Notes: generated by a model from the letters alone, not told the origin. A DNA stretch of 64,000 nucleotides from Bradyrhizobium australiense (GCF_013114825.1 NZ_JAAVLX010000004.1:372001-436000); one strand, 5' to 3'. Shown: positions 36,138 through 45,595, counted from the stretch's first letter. Numbers and translations are program-made.

Positions 36138-37196
36138 ATGGCGCTGATGCGTCGCCAGTCGCTGGTCAAGTTTGATGCGCCGTTGTGCGAAACCATCGTC
36201 GACACGCCGAAGCCGCAAGGACGCGAAGTCCTCGTCCGGATCGAGCGTTGCGGGCTCTGCCATTCGGACCTGCACATCCAGGACGGCTACGCCGATCTCG
36301 GCGGCGGCAAGCGGCTCGACACCACGCGCGGCATGACGCTGCCGTTCACGCTCGGGCACGAGATCGCCGGCGTCGTCGATGAAGTCGGTCCCGATGTTTC
36401 GAAGGAGCTGATCGGAAAGAAGCAGGCGGTATTCCCCTGGATCGGCTGCGGCCAGTGCCGCGACTGCGCCAATGGCGATGAAAATCTCTGCGCCAAGCAG
36501 CGCTTCCTCGGCGTCTCCATAGATGGCGGCTTCGCCACCCACGTGCTGGTGCCCGACGCGAAATATCTGCTGGATTACGATCCGCTGCCGGTCAACCAGG
36601 CGGCAACGCTGATGTGTTCAGGCGTAACCGCCTATGGCGCACTGAAGCGGCTGGTCGACCGCCCGCGACAGCGCAATCTCCTGCTGATCGGGCTCGGCGG
36701 CGTCGGCATGATGGGGCTCTCGTTCGCGCAGGCGATGTTCAAGCAGAACATGACGGTCGCCGATCTCTCTCCTGCCGCGCGCGAGACCGCGCTCAAGAAC
36801 GGCGCTGCGGTCGCCTACGATCCGGCCGAGCCCGAGGTCATCAGGCGCATTCTCAAGGAGACCGAGGGCGGCTTCGACGGCGTCGTCGATTTTGCCGGCA
36901 ATGAGAAATCGATGGCGTTCGCCGTTGCGACAGTCGCGCGCGGCGGCAAGATCGTGGTCTCCGGCCTGATGGGCGGCAATTTCAGCCTGCCGATGGTGCA
37001 ATGGGTCTACAAGCGCATGACCGTCGAAGGTTTTATGGTCGGCACGCTTGCCGAAGCCAAGGAATTGATGGCGCTCGCCCGCGCCGGCAAGATCAAGCCG
37101 ACGCCGATGAAGGAAGAGCCGATGGCCGACGTCCAGAAATGGATCGACGAACTGCGCGCCGGCAAGGTCGTCGGGCGGATCGTGCTGAAGAACTGA
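36138..37196 (+). CDS. Zinc-dependent alcohol dehydrogenase
   Basis: A strong ribosome site AAGGAGG precedes the ATG at 36138. The 352-residue protein has the medium-chain dehydrogenase layout: catalytic zinc ligands in CGLCHSDLH and GHEIAG, the structural-zinc loop GCGQCRDCANGDENLC with four Cys, and the NAD(P)-binding GLGGVGMMG. It follows rsmA by 28 bases but has its own strong ribosome site. The alcohol substrate is unknown. Confidence 0.93.
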   Translation: MALMRRQSLVKFDAPLCETIVDTPKPQGREVLVRIERCGLCHSDLHIQDGYADLGGGKRLDTTRGMTLPFTLGHEIAGVVDEVGPDVSKELIGKKQAVFPWIGCGQCRDCANGDENLCAKQRFLGVSIDGGFATHVLVPDAKYLLDYDPLPVNQAATLMCSGVTAYGALKRLVDRPRQRNLLLIGLGGVGMMGLSFAQAMFKQNMTVADLSPAARETALKNGAAVAYDPAEPEVIRRILKETEGGFDGVVDFAGNEKSMAFAVATVARGGKIVVSGLMGGNFSLPMVQWVYKRMTVEGFMVGTLAEAKELMALARAGKIKPTPMKEEPMADVQKWIDELRAGKVVGRIVLKN

Positions 37197-37510
37197 GACG
37201 GTGCGCTCGGCCATCGACGGCATCGGCGAGTTGACCAACGAATTCCGATAGCCGCATATCGGCAGCCCCGGCCTGTCAACCGTCATCCCTGCGCAACGGC
37301 TTCGCCGCTGTCGCTGGAGGTGCGCGCTCTTGCGCGCCTCGAAGGATGCGCGGCCCCGCTGGTGGCCGCTCGGCGGTGCCACGCTCTTCCAGGAGCTGGC
37401 TCCTACCGCGGCAGCGACCGCTTCACGACCTCACCACACAGCCGCCTACTTCCTGCCGCGCGGCAAAAGTGGCTTGAGCGGTCGCTTGATCGCGCCGGCG
37501 CAGGCGCGGG
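37197..37510. other. Non-coding stretch with repeat-like sequence
   Basis: No gene is supported. The middle (about 37280-37400) contains short alternating motifs (GGAGGTGCGCGCTCTTGCGCGCCTCGAAGGATG-like, shortened) that resemble small palindromic repeats frequent between bradyrhizobial genes. At its right edge GCGCAGGCG and CGCCTGCGC flank the point where the adjacent methyltransferase remnant is cut off. The repeat identity is from memory. Confidence 0.4.
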
Positions 37511-37805
37511 TTACGCCTGCGCATCTCCGACCCTGAAATGGGCTCGGCTAGCCATAGGCCAATTCCTTGCGTGATCGATCTGTGCCCGCTCTTGATCTAT
37601 CGCAAAGACGGACGCAGGCGAGCACGTCTCGACGATCAGTTCAGTGAAGCTGCCAGTGCCGCAACCAACGTCGAGCCAGCACCGGAGACGGCGCAATCCA
37701 GTCGAGGAACACCTTGCCTGCGCGACGGCTCCAGCGGGCCACGAAGCGCTCGTAGGCAACTCCATCGTCGAAGCGATACGCAGCCTCTCTTTCGCGTTTG
37801 GTCAA
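37511..37805 (-). pseudogene. Frameshifted and truncated SAM methyltransferase
   Basis: The first part, from a likely TTG at 37805, reads AAYRFDDGVAYERFVARWSRRAG and FLDWIAPSP; then the frame is lost near 37680. The second frame continues with the SAM motif WLDVGCGTGSFTEL and FAIDQERAQIDHARNW, and stops after FRVGDAQA at 37511, before the rest of the catalytic domain. Both a frameshift and a 3' loss are needed, so this is a dead gene of the methyltransferase type 11 family. Sequencing error alone could explain the frameshift but not the missing end. Confidence 0.75.
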
Positions 37806-37839
37806 GTATGCTTCCGATGCGCGGTCGTCGTTATCCCCC

Positions 37840-38022
37840 TCAATCAGCCTTGCGGCCAGTGGTTTTGACCAGCGCAGCGTTGACCGCGATTTCCTTTCGG
37901 ACATAGGCGTCCAACTCCGATGGCGTCATGGGAATCGGGTCTACTCCCAACGCGGACAGCTTAGCCGGCACTTGGGAGCTCTGTAGCGCAGCGAGCGTCC
38001 GCATTACCAAAGACAATAACAT
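37840..38022 (-). pseudogene. C-terminal remnant of a Bug/TctC-type solute-binding protein
   Basis: The reading frame ends with KLSALGVDPIPMTPSELDAY and VRKEIAVNAALVK, the usual last 40 residues of tripartite tricarboxylate transporter (Bug) receptors. Nothing upstream encodes the other roughly 280 residues. It is therefore a truncated remnant. It lies 34 bases from the dead methyltransferase, marking a zone of gene decay. Confidence 0.65.
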
Positions 38023-38094
38023 GGAATCACGACGATACGGCTAGTTGGACAGTGACGTCGTGCTGAGCCCTGTTAACCCGGCGAGTGTGGACTT

Positions 38095-38628
38095 CTATTT
38101 CACGATCACAACCGGTACCACGGCGGCTGTGATGACGCGCGATATCAGGGAAGATAAAAGCGGCAAGCCCATGGCGCGGACCCAGCGCCTCACGTACTGC
38201 GGTTGCGGATCTGCCAGGACGATAACGTCGCACTTGTCTTCGGCCGCACAACGTAGAATTATCGGCAGCGGATCGCCAATTTTAACCTTCGGCAGGCAAA
38301 CCACGCCCACCTTGCCCAATCGTTTGCTCACAGCATTTACGATAGGCAATCCGACATCGTTGATCAGACGGTCCTCGATTTCGTCTTTCTTGAAGCTCTG
38401 ATAGCCGCGCAGACGAGCCTCATAATGTCGATCCTGCACGTTCAAAATGATGGCCTCCATATCGTCCTTGCCTTGGGCTATGGCGGCCACGAAATCGATA
38501 ATGCGATTGGTGCGTTCGCTGCCATCGACGACGGCGAGAAAGCGCATGCCTCTTGTTGCCGAACTGGCGACCTCAGGCCCGATGCCGCCGGGTGCAGTTG
38601 TTGTCATGGCCTGGTTTGTCATGCACAT
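38095..38628 (-). CDS. Universal stress protein family protein
   Basis: The 177-residue protein has the UspA-like Rossmann pattern: FLAVVDGSERTNRIIDFVAAIA at the first strand, a middle with GDPLPIILRCAAEDKCDVIVLAD, and an end SSLISRVITAAVVPVVIVK. The usual GxxGS ATP-binding loop is weak, so it may not bind ATP tightly. It lies 13 bases after the Na+/H+ antiporter-like gene on the same strand, so the two are likely one transcript. Confidence 0.85.
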   Translation of the reverse strand: MCMTNQAMTTTAPGGIGPEVASSATRGMRFLAVVDGSERTNRIIDFVAAIAQGKDDMEAIILNVQDRHYEARLRGYQSFKKDEIEDRLINDVGLPIVNAVSKRLGKVGVVCLPKVKIGDPLPIILRCAAEDKCDVIVLADPQPQYVRRWVRAMGLPLLSSLISRVITAAVVPVVIVK

Positions 38629-38641
38629 CTCCGTCTAGAGT

Positions 38642-39913
38642 TCACGGAAGCAGCTGAAACGCCGCAGCGGCGACGAGGGTTGGAACGAGCGCAGCCAAGG
38701 CAAGGCCGCCCGCGCTGATCGTCCCGTCTTCGAAGCTGTTCTTGAGGATCGCGAATCCCGCAGGATTCGGTGCGTTTGCAATTACCGTGAGCCCACCGCC
38801 CGTCACCGCTCCCGCAACCAGAGAGTATTTGAATTCGTCGGAGACGCCGTCCACGAGTGAACCAAGATATGTCAGGGCTGCGTTGTCAGTTACTGCAGTC
38901 AGCAGGGTGGCGCCCGTGAACAGCATGGTGGGCCCCATGTTACTGAGAAGCGGTTGCAACCACCATTTCTGCTGACCGCCGATCACCACCAAGCCGGCCA
39001 GAAAAAACGCAACTAGCAGGCCTTCCCGCAGAATGAGCGGCGACTGATAGCGCTTGTACGCCTCGGCAAAGCCGAGAAAGAACATGAAGAGCGCGAGAAA
39101 CACGATCGGGTGGTGATTGAAGGCAACCACCGTGCCGAGAAAGGCGAGATGAACTCCGGAACTCCAGGCCGGGACATCCAGCTTTGCGAGCGACGCTGGC
39201 GACACTGCGAGCTTCCGCAGATGGTGTCGGAACAGAAACGTGGCGCCTGCTGCATTGACTACCACTGCGAGTGCCGCCTTCCATCCGAACGTCTGCAACA
39301 TGAATGGAAGGTCAAAGCCCCACTGCTCTGCAACCATGAGCACGGGAGGCGCGGCGTAGGGCGTCAGCGTGCCCCCGATGGACACATTGACAAAGAGGAC
39401 TCCGACCGTGGCGTACATGAACTTTCTCGGCGCTCCGCCAGCAAAATACCGGTCGCGGAGCAGTAGCGCCGTCAGCGTCATTGCGGCAGGTTCCGTGATA
39501 AAGGAGCCGAGCAATGGGCCTACCGAAAGCAGCGAGAGGTAGTAGGCCGCGGGTTGCGACAGGGGAATCAGGTGCGAGACGAGGCGAAGCAGCGCCGCCG
39601 CCATCTGGATGATCGGTCGGCTCGCGGCAATGACCATAACCACGAAGACAAACGCCGGCTCTGTAAAATTGCGGCTTTCAAGATAGGCGAGCGCGCCAGT
39701 CCTGCCCATCTGCACGACCATGAAGGCAATCAGAACCGCCGCCCAAAACCCGAATACCACCTCGACTTCCGCGAGCAGATGCCAAAGCCCGGCATGGCGA
39801 GGTTGAATATGCGCCATGCGTTCGAACGACCGCGTCGAAAACGTGTGCAGCACAGCTACGGCAAAGATTGCCGCCGCCGCCACCGCGACTTCGAAGGGCG
39901 TTTCGTTCGGCAC
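38642..39913 (-). CDS. Putative Na+/H+ antiporter (PF07399-type membrane protein)
   Basis: A 423-residue inner-membrane protein with about ten hydrophobic segments. It matches the 'putative Na+/H+ antiporter' family by pattern: SFITEPAAMTLTALLLRDRYF in one half and LLTAVTDNAALTYLGSLVDG in the other; such acidic and Asn-containing motifs in paired positions are typical of ion transporters of the IT superfamily. Transport substrate has not been shown for the family. It diverges from the histidine kinase gene. Confidence 0.8.
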   Translation of the reverse strand: MPNETPFEVAVAAAAIFAVAVLHTFSTRSFERMAHIQPRHAGLWHLLAEVEVVFGFWAAVLIAFMVVQMGRTGALAYLESRNFTEPAFVFVVMVIAASRPIIQMAAALLRLVSHLIPLSQPAAYYLSLLSVGPLLGSFITEPAAMTLTALLLRDRYFAGGAPRKFMYATVGVLFVNVSIGGTLTPYAAPPVLMVAEQWGFDLPFMLQTFGWKAALAVVVNAAGATFLFRHHLRKLAVSPASLAKLDVPAWSSGVHLAFLGTVVAFNHHPIVFLALFMFFLGFAEAYKRYQSPLILREGLLVAFFLAGLVVIGGQQKWWLQPLLSNMGPTMLFTGATLLTAVTDNAALTYLGSLVDGVSDEFKYSLVAGAVTGGGLTVIANAPNPAGFAILKNSFEDGTISAGGLALAALVPTLVAAAAFQLLP

Positions 39914-40019
39914 TGAGTCTCGCCTTTTGTGCGCATTCCGATCGGGCTAGACTGACGGCCAAGCCGCCTCCGAACAATTCGGTGGGAAACCGTGGGGGCT
40001 TTTCCGGTGTGGGCGTTCC

Positions 40020-40036
40020 TAGGGTAAAACTACCTA
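40020..40036. promoter_or_regulatory. Imperfect inverted repeat TAGGGTA-AAAC-TACCTA, candidate regulator site
   Basis: TAGG(G)TA and TACCTA form a near-symmetric element 33 bases before the kinase start. FixJ/NarL-type regulators often bind sites with GTA/TAC half-sites, so the product of the regulator gene downstream could act here. Function is inferred. Confidence 0.35.
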
Positions 40037-40068
40037 ATCGCACACGTCATGCGCCGCGAGGTATTGTG

Positions 40069-41715
40069 ATGATGCGGCAACCGGGGTTCGAAATCATGGG
40101 CTCAGGCAGGCCGCTGGTGCTTCGGATGTCGCGCTGGTATCTTGCGATCGGTTTGGGCTATCTTGGCAGTTACGTGCTGCTCGACTGGATCAGCTACGTC
40201 CATCCGTTCGCCACGTTCGGCATCACGCCCTGGAATCCGCAAACCGGCCTCAGCTTTGCGTTGATCCTGCTATTCGGCGGCCCGTACCTGCCTTGGCTGT
40301 TTGCGGCGCCGCTGATTGCTGATCTGATTGTTCGCGACCTGCCTCTTCCGCCCAGTGCCGAGCTGCTTATCGTGGCGATTACCGGCCTTGGATATGGCTC
40401 GGCGGCGCTTCTGCTGCTGCACCGTCGCTTCGACTTCGATCGTTCATTGTCGTCCCGCAGCTCCCTGCTGTGGCTCATGACGATGGCAGCCGTCAGCATT
40501 GCGCTCGTATCGGTTGGACACGCACTTGTTCTTGTAATGCATGGGATCATTGCACCACACGATTTCGCACAGGTATCGCTGCGCGCTTTCATCGGCGACT
40601 TGATCGGCGTGATCGTCTTCACGCCCTTTACTCTCATTGTGTTCACGCGGCGGAGCTTTCCCATGGTCTCATGGGAAGCCGCGGCCATTCTTCTCCTGGT
40701 TCTTGTCGGGCTCTGGGGCGTATTCGGTTTCACCGAAGCGCTCCGGTTCCAGCTTTTCTATATGTTTTTCGTTCCGGTGGTCTGGATCGCAGTGCGGTTC
40801 GGTCTGGAAGGCGTGACGCTCGGTCTCGCCGTCATTCAGATTGGATTGATCGCTGCGATCGAGCTGTCGCATGAAAGCGCAACTGACGTCGTTGCCTATC
40901 AGGCGCTGATGACCATTCTATCGGCGACCGGCCTTGCCATCGGAGTACTGGTTTCGGAGCAGCGGCGCACACAACATCAGCTCCGGATACACCAGGACGC
41001 CCTTCATCGAGCGTGGCGGCTCGCAACCATGGGAGAATTTGCTGCCGCAGTCGCGCACGAGATCAACCAGCCGCTCACCGCGATCGGCAACTATGTCCGG
41101 CTTGTCAAGCGGGCCGTCGAGAAAACGCCTCCTGATACTGTAGCCGCCGCAACAGCATCAACGGAGGCGATCGTGCAAGTCGATCGAGCGGGAGCCGTCG
41201 TGAATCGCTTGCGCGATTTCATCCGGCTTGGGAGAATCGAGACGAGTGCCGTCAGTGTCACAACGCTCGTGGCAGAAGCAGTCGCGGTGTTTGGGCCCGA
41301 GCTGGAGCGGCGGGGCATCGGGTGTCAAACGTCGGTTGGACGGGATGTTCCGCCGGTGCTCGCGGATGGCTTGCAGATTGAGCAGGTCATTTTAAATCTT
41401 GTCCGCAATGCTGCCGAAGCGTTGGCCGGCGCGGGCCGGTATGATGGCAAGATCGCTATCGAGGGTGTGACAGGACCGAACGGAAAGGTCACGATCCGGG
41501 TGAGTGACAATGGTCCCGGAATTGACCCCGATCTCGGGGACGACGCAATCGCCGCTTTTGCTACGACGAAGCCGGATGGATTGGGGCTAGGTCTCTCGCT
41601 TTCACGATCGGTCATCGAAGCTCATGGCGGGCAGCTTCGGATTGAAAGCACAAAGCACGGCACTACGGCATTGTTTACGCTGCCAGCCGTGCACAGTTCG
41701 GACTCGGGTGCATGA
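40069..41715 (+). CDS. Sensor histidine kinase with MASE1 membrane domain
   Basis: The first of two adjacent ATGs at 40069 gives 548 residues. The N-terminal half is a MASE1-type sensor with about eight membrane helices (ILLFGGPYLPWLFAAPLIADL, VSLRAFIGDLIGVIVFTPFTLI). The kinase core has the H-box VAHEINQPLTAIGNY with phospho-acceptor His330, the N-box LNLVRNAAEAL, VSDNGPGIDPD and GLGLGLSLSRSVIEAHGG. It belongs to the FixL-like kinase group. Its stop overlaps the response regulator start by four bases (ATGA). Confidence 0.93.
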   Translation: MMRQPGFEIMGSGRPLVLRMSRWYLAIGLGYLGSYVLLDWISYVHPFATFGITPWNPQTGLSFALILLFGGPYLPWLFAAPLIADLIVRDLPLPPSAELLIVAITGLGYGSAALLLLHRRFDFDRSLSSRSSLLWLMTMAAVSIALVSVGHALVLVMHGIIAPHDFAQVSLRAFIGDLIGVIVFTPFTLIVFTRRSFPMVSWEAAAILLLVLVGLWGVFGFTEALRFQLFYMFFVPVVWIAVRFGLEGVTLGLAVIQIGLIAAIELSHESATDVVAYQALMTILSATGLAIGVLVSEQRRTQHQLRIHQDALHRAWRLATMGEFAAAVAHEINQPLTAIGNYVRLVKRAVEKTPPDTVAAATASTEAIVQVDRAGAVVNRLRDFIRLGRIETSAVSVTTLVAEAVAVFGPELERRGIGCQTSVGRDVPPVLADGLQIEQVILNLVRNAAEALAGAGRYDGKIAIEGVTGPNGKVTIRVSDNGPGIDPDLGDDAIAAFATTKPDGLGLGLSLSRSVIEAHGGQLRIESTKHGTTALFTLPAVHSSDSGA

Positions 41716-42314
41716 CGATTGCTCTGATCGACGACGACAACGCAATTTTGCATTCTTTGAGCATGCTCCTTGAGGGACGGGGGATTCCCGTGCGGGCGTA
41801 TTCGTCAGCGGAGAGCTTTTTGAATGCGCTGGCCACCGAACCGCCCCAATGCGTCGTTTCGGACATTCGCATGCCAGGGATGTCAGGTATCGAGTTGCAA
41901 CAAAAGCTGAAGGAGCATGAAGGAGCAATACCGCTCATTTTCATTACCGGGCACGGTGATGTCACCATGGCTGTGCAGGCGATCAAGCAAGGCGCTTTCG
42001 ACTTCATCGAGAAGCCGTTGGACGATGAACGGCTGATCGCCAGCATCTCACAGGCGATCGAAAGCGGAAACCGACTTAGAAGCGAGCACAGGGAACGCGC
42101 GGCCCTTCAAGCGCGTCTGGCCGAGCTTTCACCGCGCCAGGTCGAAGTCATGCAACTTGTGGCGGAGGGTCTTTCAAATAAGGAGATCGCGCACAAGCTG
42201 GGGATCAGCACTCGGACTGTGGAGAATTATCGTGCATGGGTAATGGAAAGGATGGGCGCCAATAGACTCGCCGATCTTGTACGAAAGGTAATTGCCCTGA
42301 CATCCAAGGCCTGA
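41712..42314 (+). CDS. FixJ-family response regulator
   Basis: The 200-residue protein has a receiver domain (acidic DDD at 7-9, phospho-acceptor Asp51 in VVSDIRMPGMSG, Lys in FIEKPLDD) and a LuxR-type HTH (LSPRQVEVMQLVAEGLSNKEI then ISTRTVENYRAWVMERMG, shortened). It is encoded with the MASE1 kinase and is its likely partner. Targets are unknown; an imperfect palindrome upstream of the kinase could be an autoregulatory site. Confidence 0.94.
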   Translation: MTIALIDDDNAILHSLSMLLEGRGIPVRAYSSAESFLNALATEPPQCVVSDIRMPGMSGIELQQKLKEHEGAIPLIFITGHGDVTMAVQAIKQGAFDFIEKPLDDERLIASISQAIESGNRLRSEHRERAALQARLAELSPRQVEVMQLVAEGLSNKEIAHKLGISTRTVENYRAWVMERMGANRLADLVRKVIALTSKA

Positions 42315-42603
42315 ATGTGACGAGTAAAACGCGCCGCTTTGGATGCTGGAAGAGGTAATTGACGTGGTCCCCACCTCGCAGCGAGTGAAACGCACCAGCG
42401 GTCCTGAAAATTTCTGGTCCTCATCCAAAAAGGTGAAGCTCCGAGCAGAAATCTGCGCCTCGGCTTTGAGCCCTGCTTTTGGACATCGGACAGATCGACG
42501 GTATAGGTTTCATCAAGCTTGATTGCCACGGCAATGACGAAAGGCATCACGTAGATCGCGAATACCTCAGAAGCTTTAATGGCAACTGCTCCGCGATTTC
42601 ACG
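42315..42603 (-). other. Decayed coding sequence, minus strand
   Basis: Two overlapping frames look coding only in part: VAIKLDETYTVDLSDVQKQ in one, then SARSFTFLDEDQKFSGPLV and RFTRCEVGTTSITSS in another frame. Read together with one frameshift near 42450 they suggest a single former protein. I cannot identify it. Confidence 0.35.
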
Positions 42604-42696
42604 TTAGAGTATTAGTCGTCTGTCACAAGTGGATTTTGCTGAGCCGGTGACGCTCAACAGAACCACACCGCCTATCAAGACCATTCTTCGAAACAT
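42604..42696 (-). other. 30-codon frame encoding a signal-peptide-like sequence
   Basis: GGGAGG lies 6 bases before an ATG at 42696. The frame reads MFRRMVLIGGVVLLSVTGSA and ends 10 residues later. It looks like the start of an exported protein whose remainder was lost, possibly the decayed frame next to it. It could also be a short real peptide. Confidence 0.35.
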
Positions 42697-42889
42697 GCAA
42701 TCCTCCCGATTGAAAACTGGTCGTCCGCTTCGGGTGAAAACCGACATCGTGGAAACGCTTGCCATGCTAATGAGGTCAGGCGCAGCTTCGTGCTAGATTG
42801 ATTTCCTCCGCGGCCCCTTCCACTGATTTGCCCCTCATGGCAAGAAACTTATTTCACGCTCGCTCAAAAATTTTTCGCTTAACCCGTCG

Positions 42890-43480
42890 GGCAAATCAAA
42901 CCTACAACTCCCGCTATCCGGTCCCGCAAGAGGGGCGTTGGCCATCGTCACGAACGTTGGGACAGGTTGCGGTGGACGCGGCAGCGTCAGGCGCGGGATG
43001 TGTTCGCAGGGCGGGTCTTTCCGTGAGCGGGCATGGGCCGCGCAGACGACCGGCGCTTAAACGCCTCGGCCAAAGCTTCTTCCGGCAGCATACGGGCCGG
43101 TCGAAGCGCGTTGGTCCGGGGAAGCCGTGGACGGCAAACCCCGTGGTCCTGGCACCCGTTGCTGGTGTCAAGCCGATGGAGATTGTCGGGCCCAGCCGGG
43201 CTTCGATCAATCGCCAATCCGTCGGCGACGGAGGCCAGAGGAATTCGGCTCCGGGGAGATCGCGGCATAAGCCGTTAAAACCACTGCGCTGGGAAAGCCG
43301 GGTGTTCCGGCGCACCTGCGGTCCACCGCGTGCATTCTTGCGCACGACTGCGGGTATCATGGGCACCCGGCTTTCCCTGCGCCCTCTGTTTCCTGAGGGC
43401 ATCGTCGATGCATGACTTCGGGCGCGTCGCGCCGCGAGATCGCAATGTCATATCCAGCACCGGCCGCATCTATCGAGCTC
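42890..43480. repeat. Probable dispersed bradyrhizobial repeat element (non-coding)
   Basis: No reading frame here has coding character, yet the DNA is highly structured. Its order of motifs (CCGCAAGAGG near 42926, GACGGCAAACCCCGTGG near 43132, GTCAAGCCGATGGAGATTG near 43168, CGGCATAAGCC near 43263, then a long inverted repeat and a GCCCTC/GAGGGC hairpin at 43381-43400) matches my memory of a block that recurs in bradyrhizobial genomes. The boundaries are estimates. Multicopy status needs a self-comparison of the genome. Nothing suggests a transposase. Confidence 0.5.
43286..43382. repeat. 19-bp inverted repeat with 59-base loop
   Basis: The arms at 43286-43304 and 43364-43382 match at 18 of 19 positions (core GGGAAAGCCGGGTG / CACCCGGCTTTCCC). 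The loop has smaller hairpins such as GTGC/GCAC. Directly after the right arm come GCCCTC-loop-GAGGGC and GCATCG-T-CGATGC. This nested symmetry suggests a structured RNA or a mobile repeat end. Confidence 0.75.
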
Positions 43481-43832
43481 CGGTCAGTCAGCCCAAATGG
43501 CGCCACATGGAGCGGCGGATCCGTCTCTGGCTTGAGCTGGACCACATCCGGCCGATTTTCGGGCCGCAGGGATACGGTTCATTCGCGCGATCCGACGGAT
43601 GTTCCGGACGCTGGACCGCTTCTAAACAATAGCGCTTCCCGCCAACAGAAAGGCCGCTGTTTTCGACCGGTTTTTCACTGATTTCCCTTGGCCTTAGCCG
43701 GCCTCATGTGAGGCAGCGCGCGAGCCGCAATTATACCCCATCCGCTCCGAAATTGCGGCTCATTGCGACCCAACTCTCTGACCAGATTGGGGTCATCAAG
43801 CGTCGCATAGCGTAGCGTTGCCGGGGATGCAG

Positions 43833-44921
43833 ATGTCGTACCGTTCCGTGAAATTCGTCCCGGCTCTCCTTGCCGGAATTGTGGCAGGCGCCAATCTGGC
43901 CGCCGTGACGGATCTCCGGGCGCAGTCGACCGAGCAAGGTGCGGAAGCCGGCACGCAAGTGGCCCAGGCCGCGGAGAGTTGCCTGTCGGCGCCGAAGGGC
44001 GCGACCCCTTCGGGCAGCCATTGGTATTATCGGATCGATCGCACGACGAAACGTAAATGCTGGTATCTCCGCGAGGAGAGCGAGAAGGCTGACGACAAGT
44101 TCGCGCGTGCCGCGCCGCCAGAATCTGCGCCGGCGTCGTCTTCGGCTGAAGCGCCGCAACCGCAAACGGCGACGCGCAAATCATTCGACGACGCGCGCGC
44201 CGAATGGGTTGCCCAGCAAGCCCGCGCCGAGCCAAATCGACCAGCCAAAGCCGAACCGCAAACGGCTGACGCCGCGCCTGCGCCCGCCGATCAGAACGGC
44301 CAACGCGCAGCCATGCCGAACGTGCTGGCGCCGGCGCCGCTGGCGACGATGCGGTGGAATGACGCTCCCGCCGCGAGCGCTTCGACCAATCCAGCCTCTC
44401 TCCAAGTCGCCGCCGCCGGCACGCCCGCAAACCAGCCGCCGCAGGCCAATGAAGTGCAGCAGCCCGCAGCAGATCAGGTTGCGCCTGCAGCAGCAGCAGC
44501 TGAACCGGCAAAGCCGACCGCCTCGCTGCAGATGCTGCTTTTGGTGATGGCGGCCGCGCTTGCGCTGGCCGGTCTCACGGTCAGCGCGATCGTCAGGATC
44601 GGCCGCATGCGGGCGCGCCGCGCGATGCGCCACAAGCGGCGCGCGATGTGGGATTCCGCCCGCACCAAGCGTCCATCGCCACCGGTGTTCCACGCCGAAG
44701 ACGCTCGGCTGCAGCGCGCCGGCCTCGGCGCTGTACAGCATACCCGCGTGCCCAAGGAGCGGCCGCGCGTGCCTCAGGAGCGCGCCCACGTACCACAGGA
44801 AAGAGCGCGCGCGCCTCAGGAGCGAGTGCGCGTACCGCAAGAACGAGCGCGGGTCCCTCAGGAGCAGGATCAGCAGGTTACGGAAATGCTGGCCCGGCTC
44901 GCGCGCAGCGCGCAGACGTAA
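43833..44921 (+). CDS. Exported/membrane protein with Ala/Pro-rich linker and heptapeptide repeats
   Basis: From the ATG at 43833 the protein has 362 residues (another ATG lies two codons upstream). A signal peptide (about 1-32) is followed by a short conserved module with SHWYYRIDRTTKRKCWYLR, then a long Ala/Pro/Gln-rich stretch, one membrane helix (LLLVMAAALALAGLTVSAIV, about 232-252) and a basic region. The C-terminus carries six tandem copies of a seven-residue unit of the form RVPQERA (44745-44870). The WYY-Cys module recurs in bradyrhizobial proteins as I remember; function unknown. Confidence 0.7.
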   Translation: MSYRSVKFVPALLAGIVAGANLAAVTDLRAQSTEQGAEAGTQVAQAAESCLSAPKGATPSGSHWYYRIDRTTKRKCWYLREESEKADDKFARAAPPESAPASSSAEAPQPQTATRKSFDDARAEWVAQQARAEPNRPAKAEPQTADAAPAPADQNGQRAAMPNVLAPAPLATMRWNDAPAASASTNPASLQVAAAGTPANQPPQANEVQQPAADQVAPAAAAAEPAKPTASLQMLLLVMAAALALAGLTVSAIVRIGRMRARRAMRHKRRAMWDSARTKRPSPPVFHAEDARLQRAGLGAVQHTRVPKERPRVPQERAHVPQERARAPQERVRVPQERARVPQEQDQQVTEMLARLARSAQT

Positions 44922-44938
44922 CGGAACGGAAGCGGCGG

Positions 44939-45592
<654 letters not shown>

Positions 45593-45595
45593 CGG

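Noticed and set aside
42798..43415. 205-codon plus-strand frame in the repeat-like block
   Set aside because: It crosses the inverted repeat, has an Arg/Pro/Gly-rich product without domain, and the region looks like a non-coding repeat.
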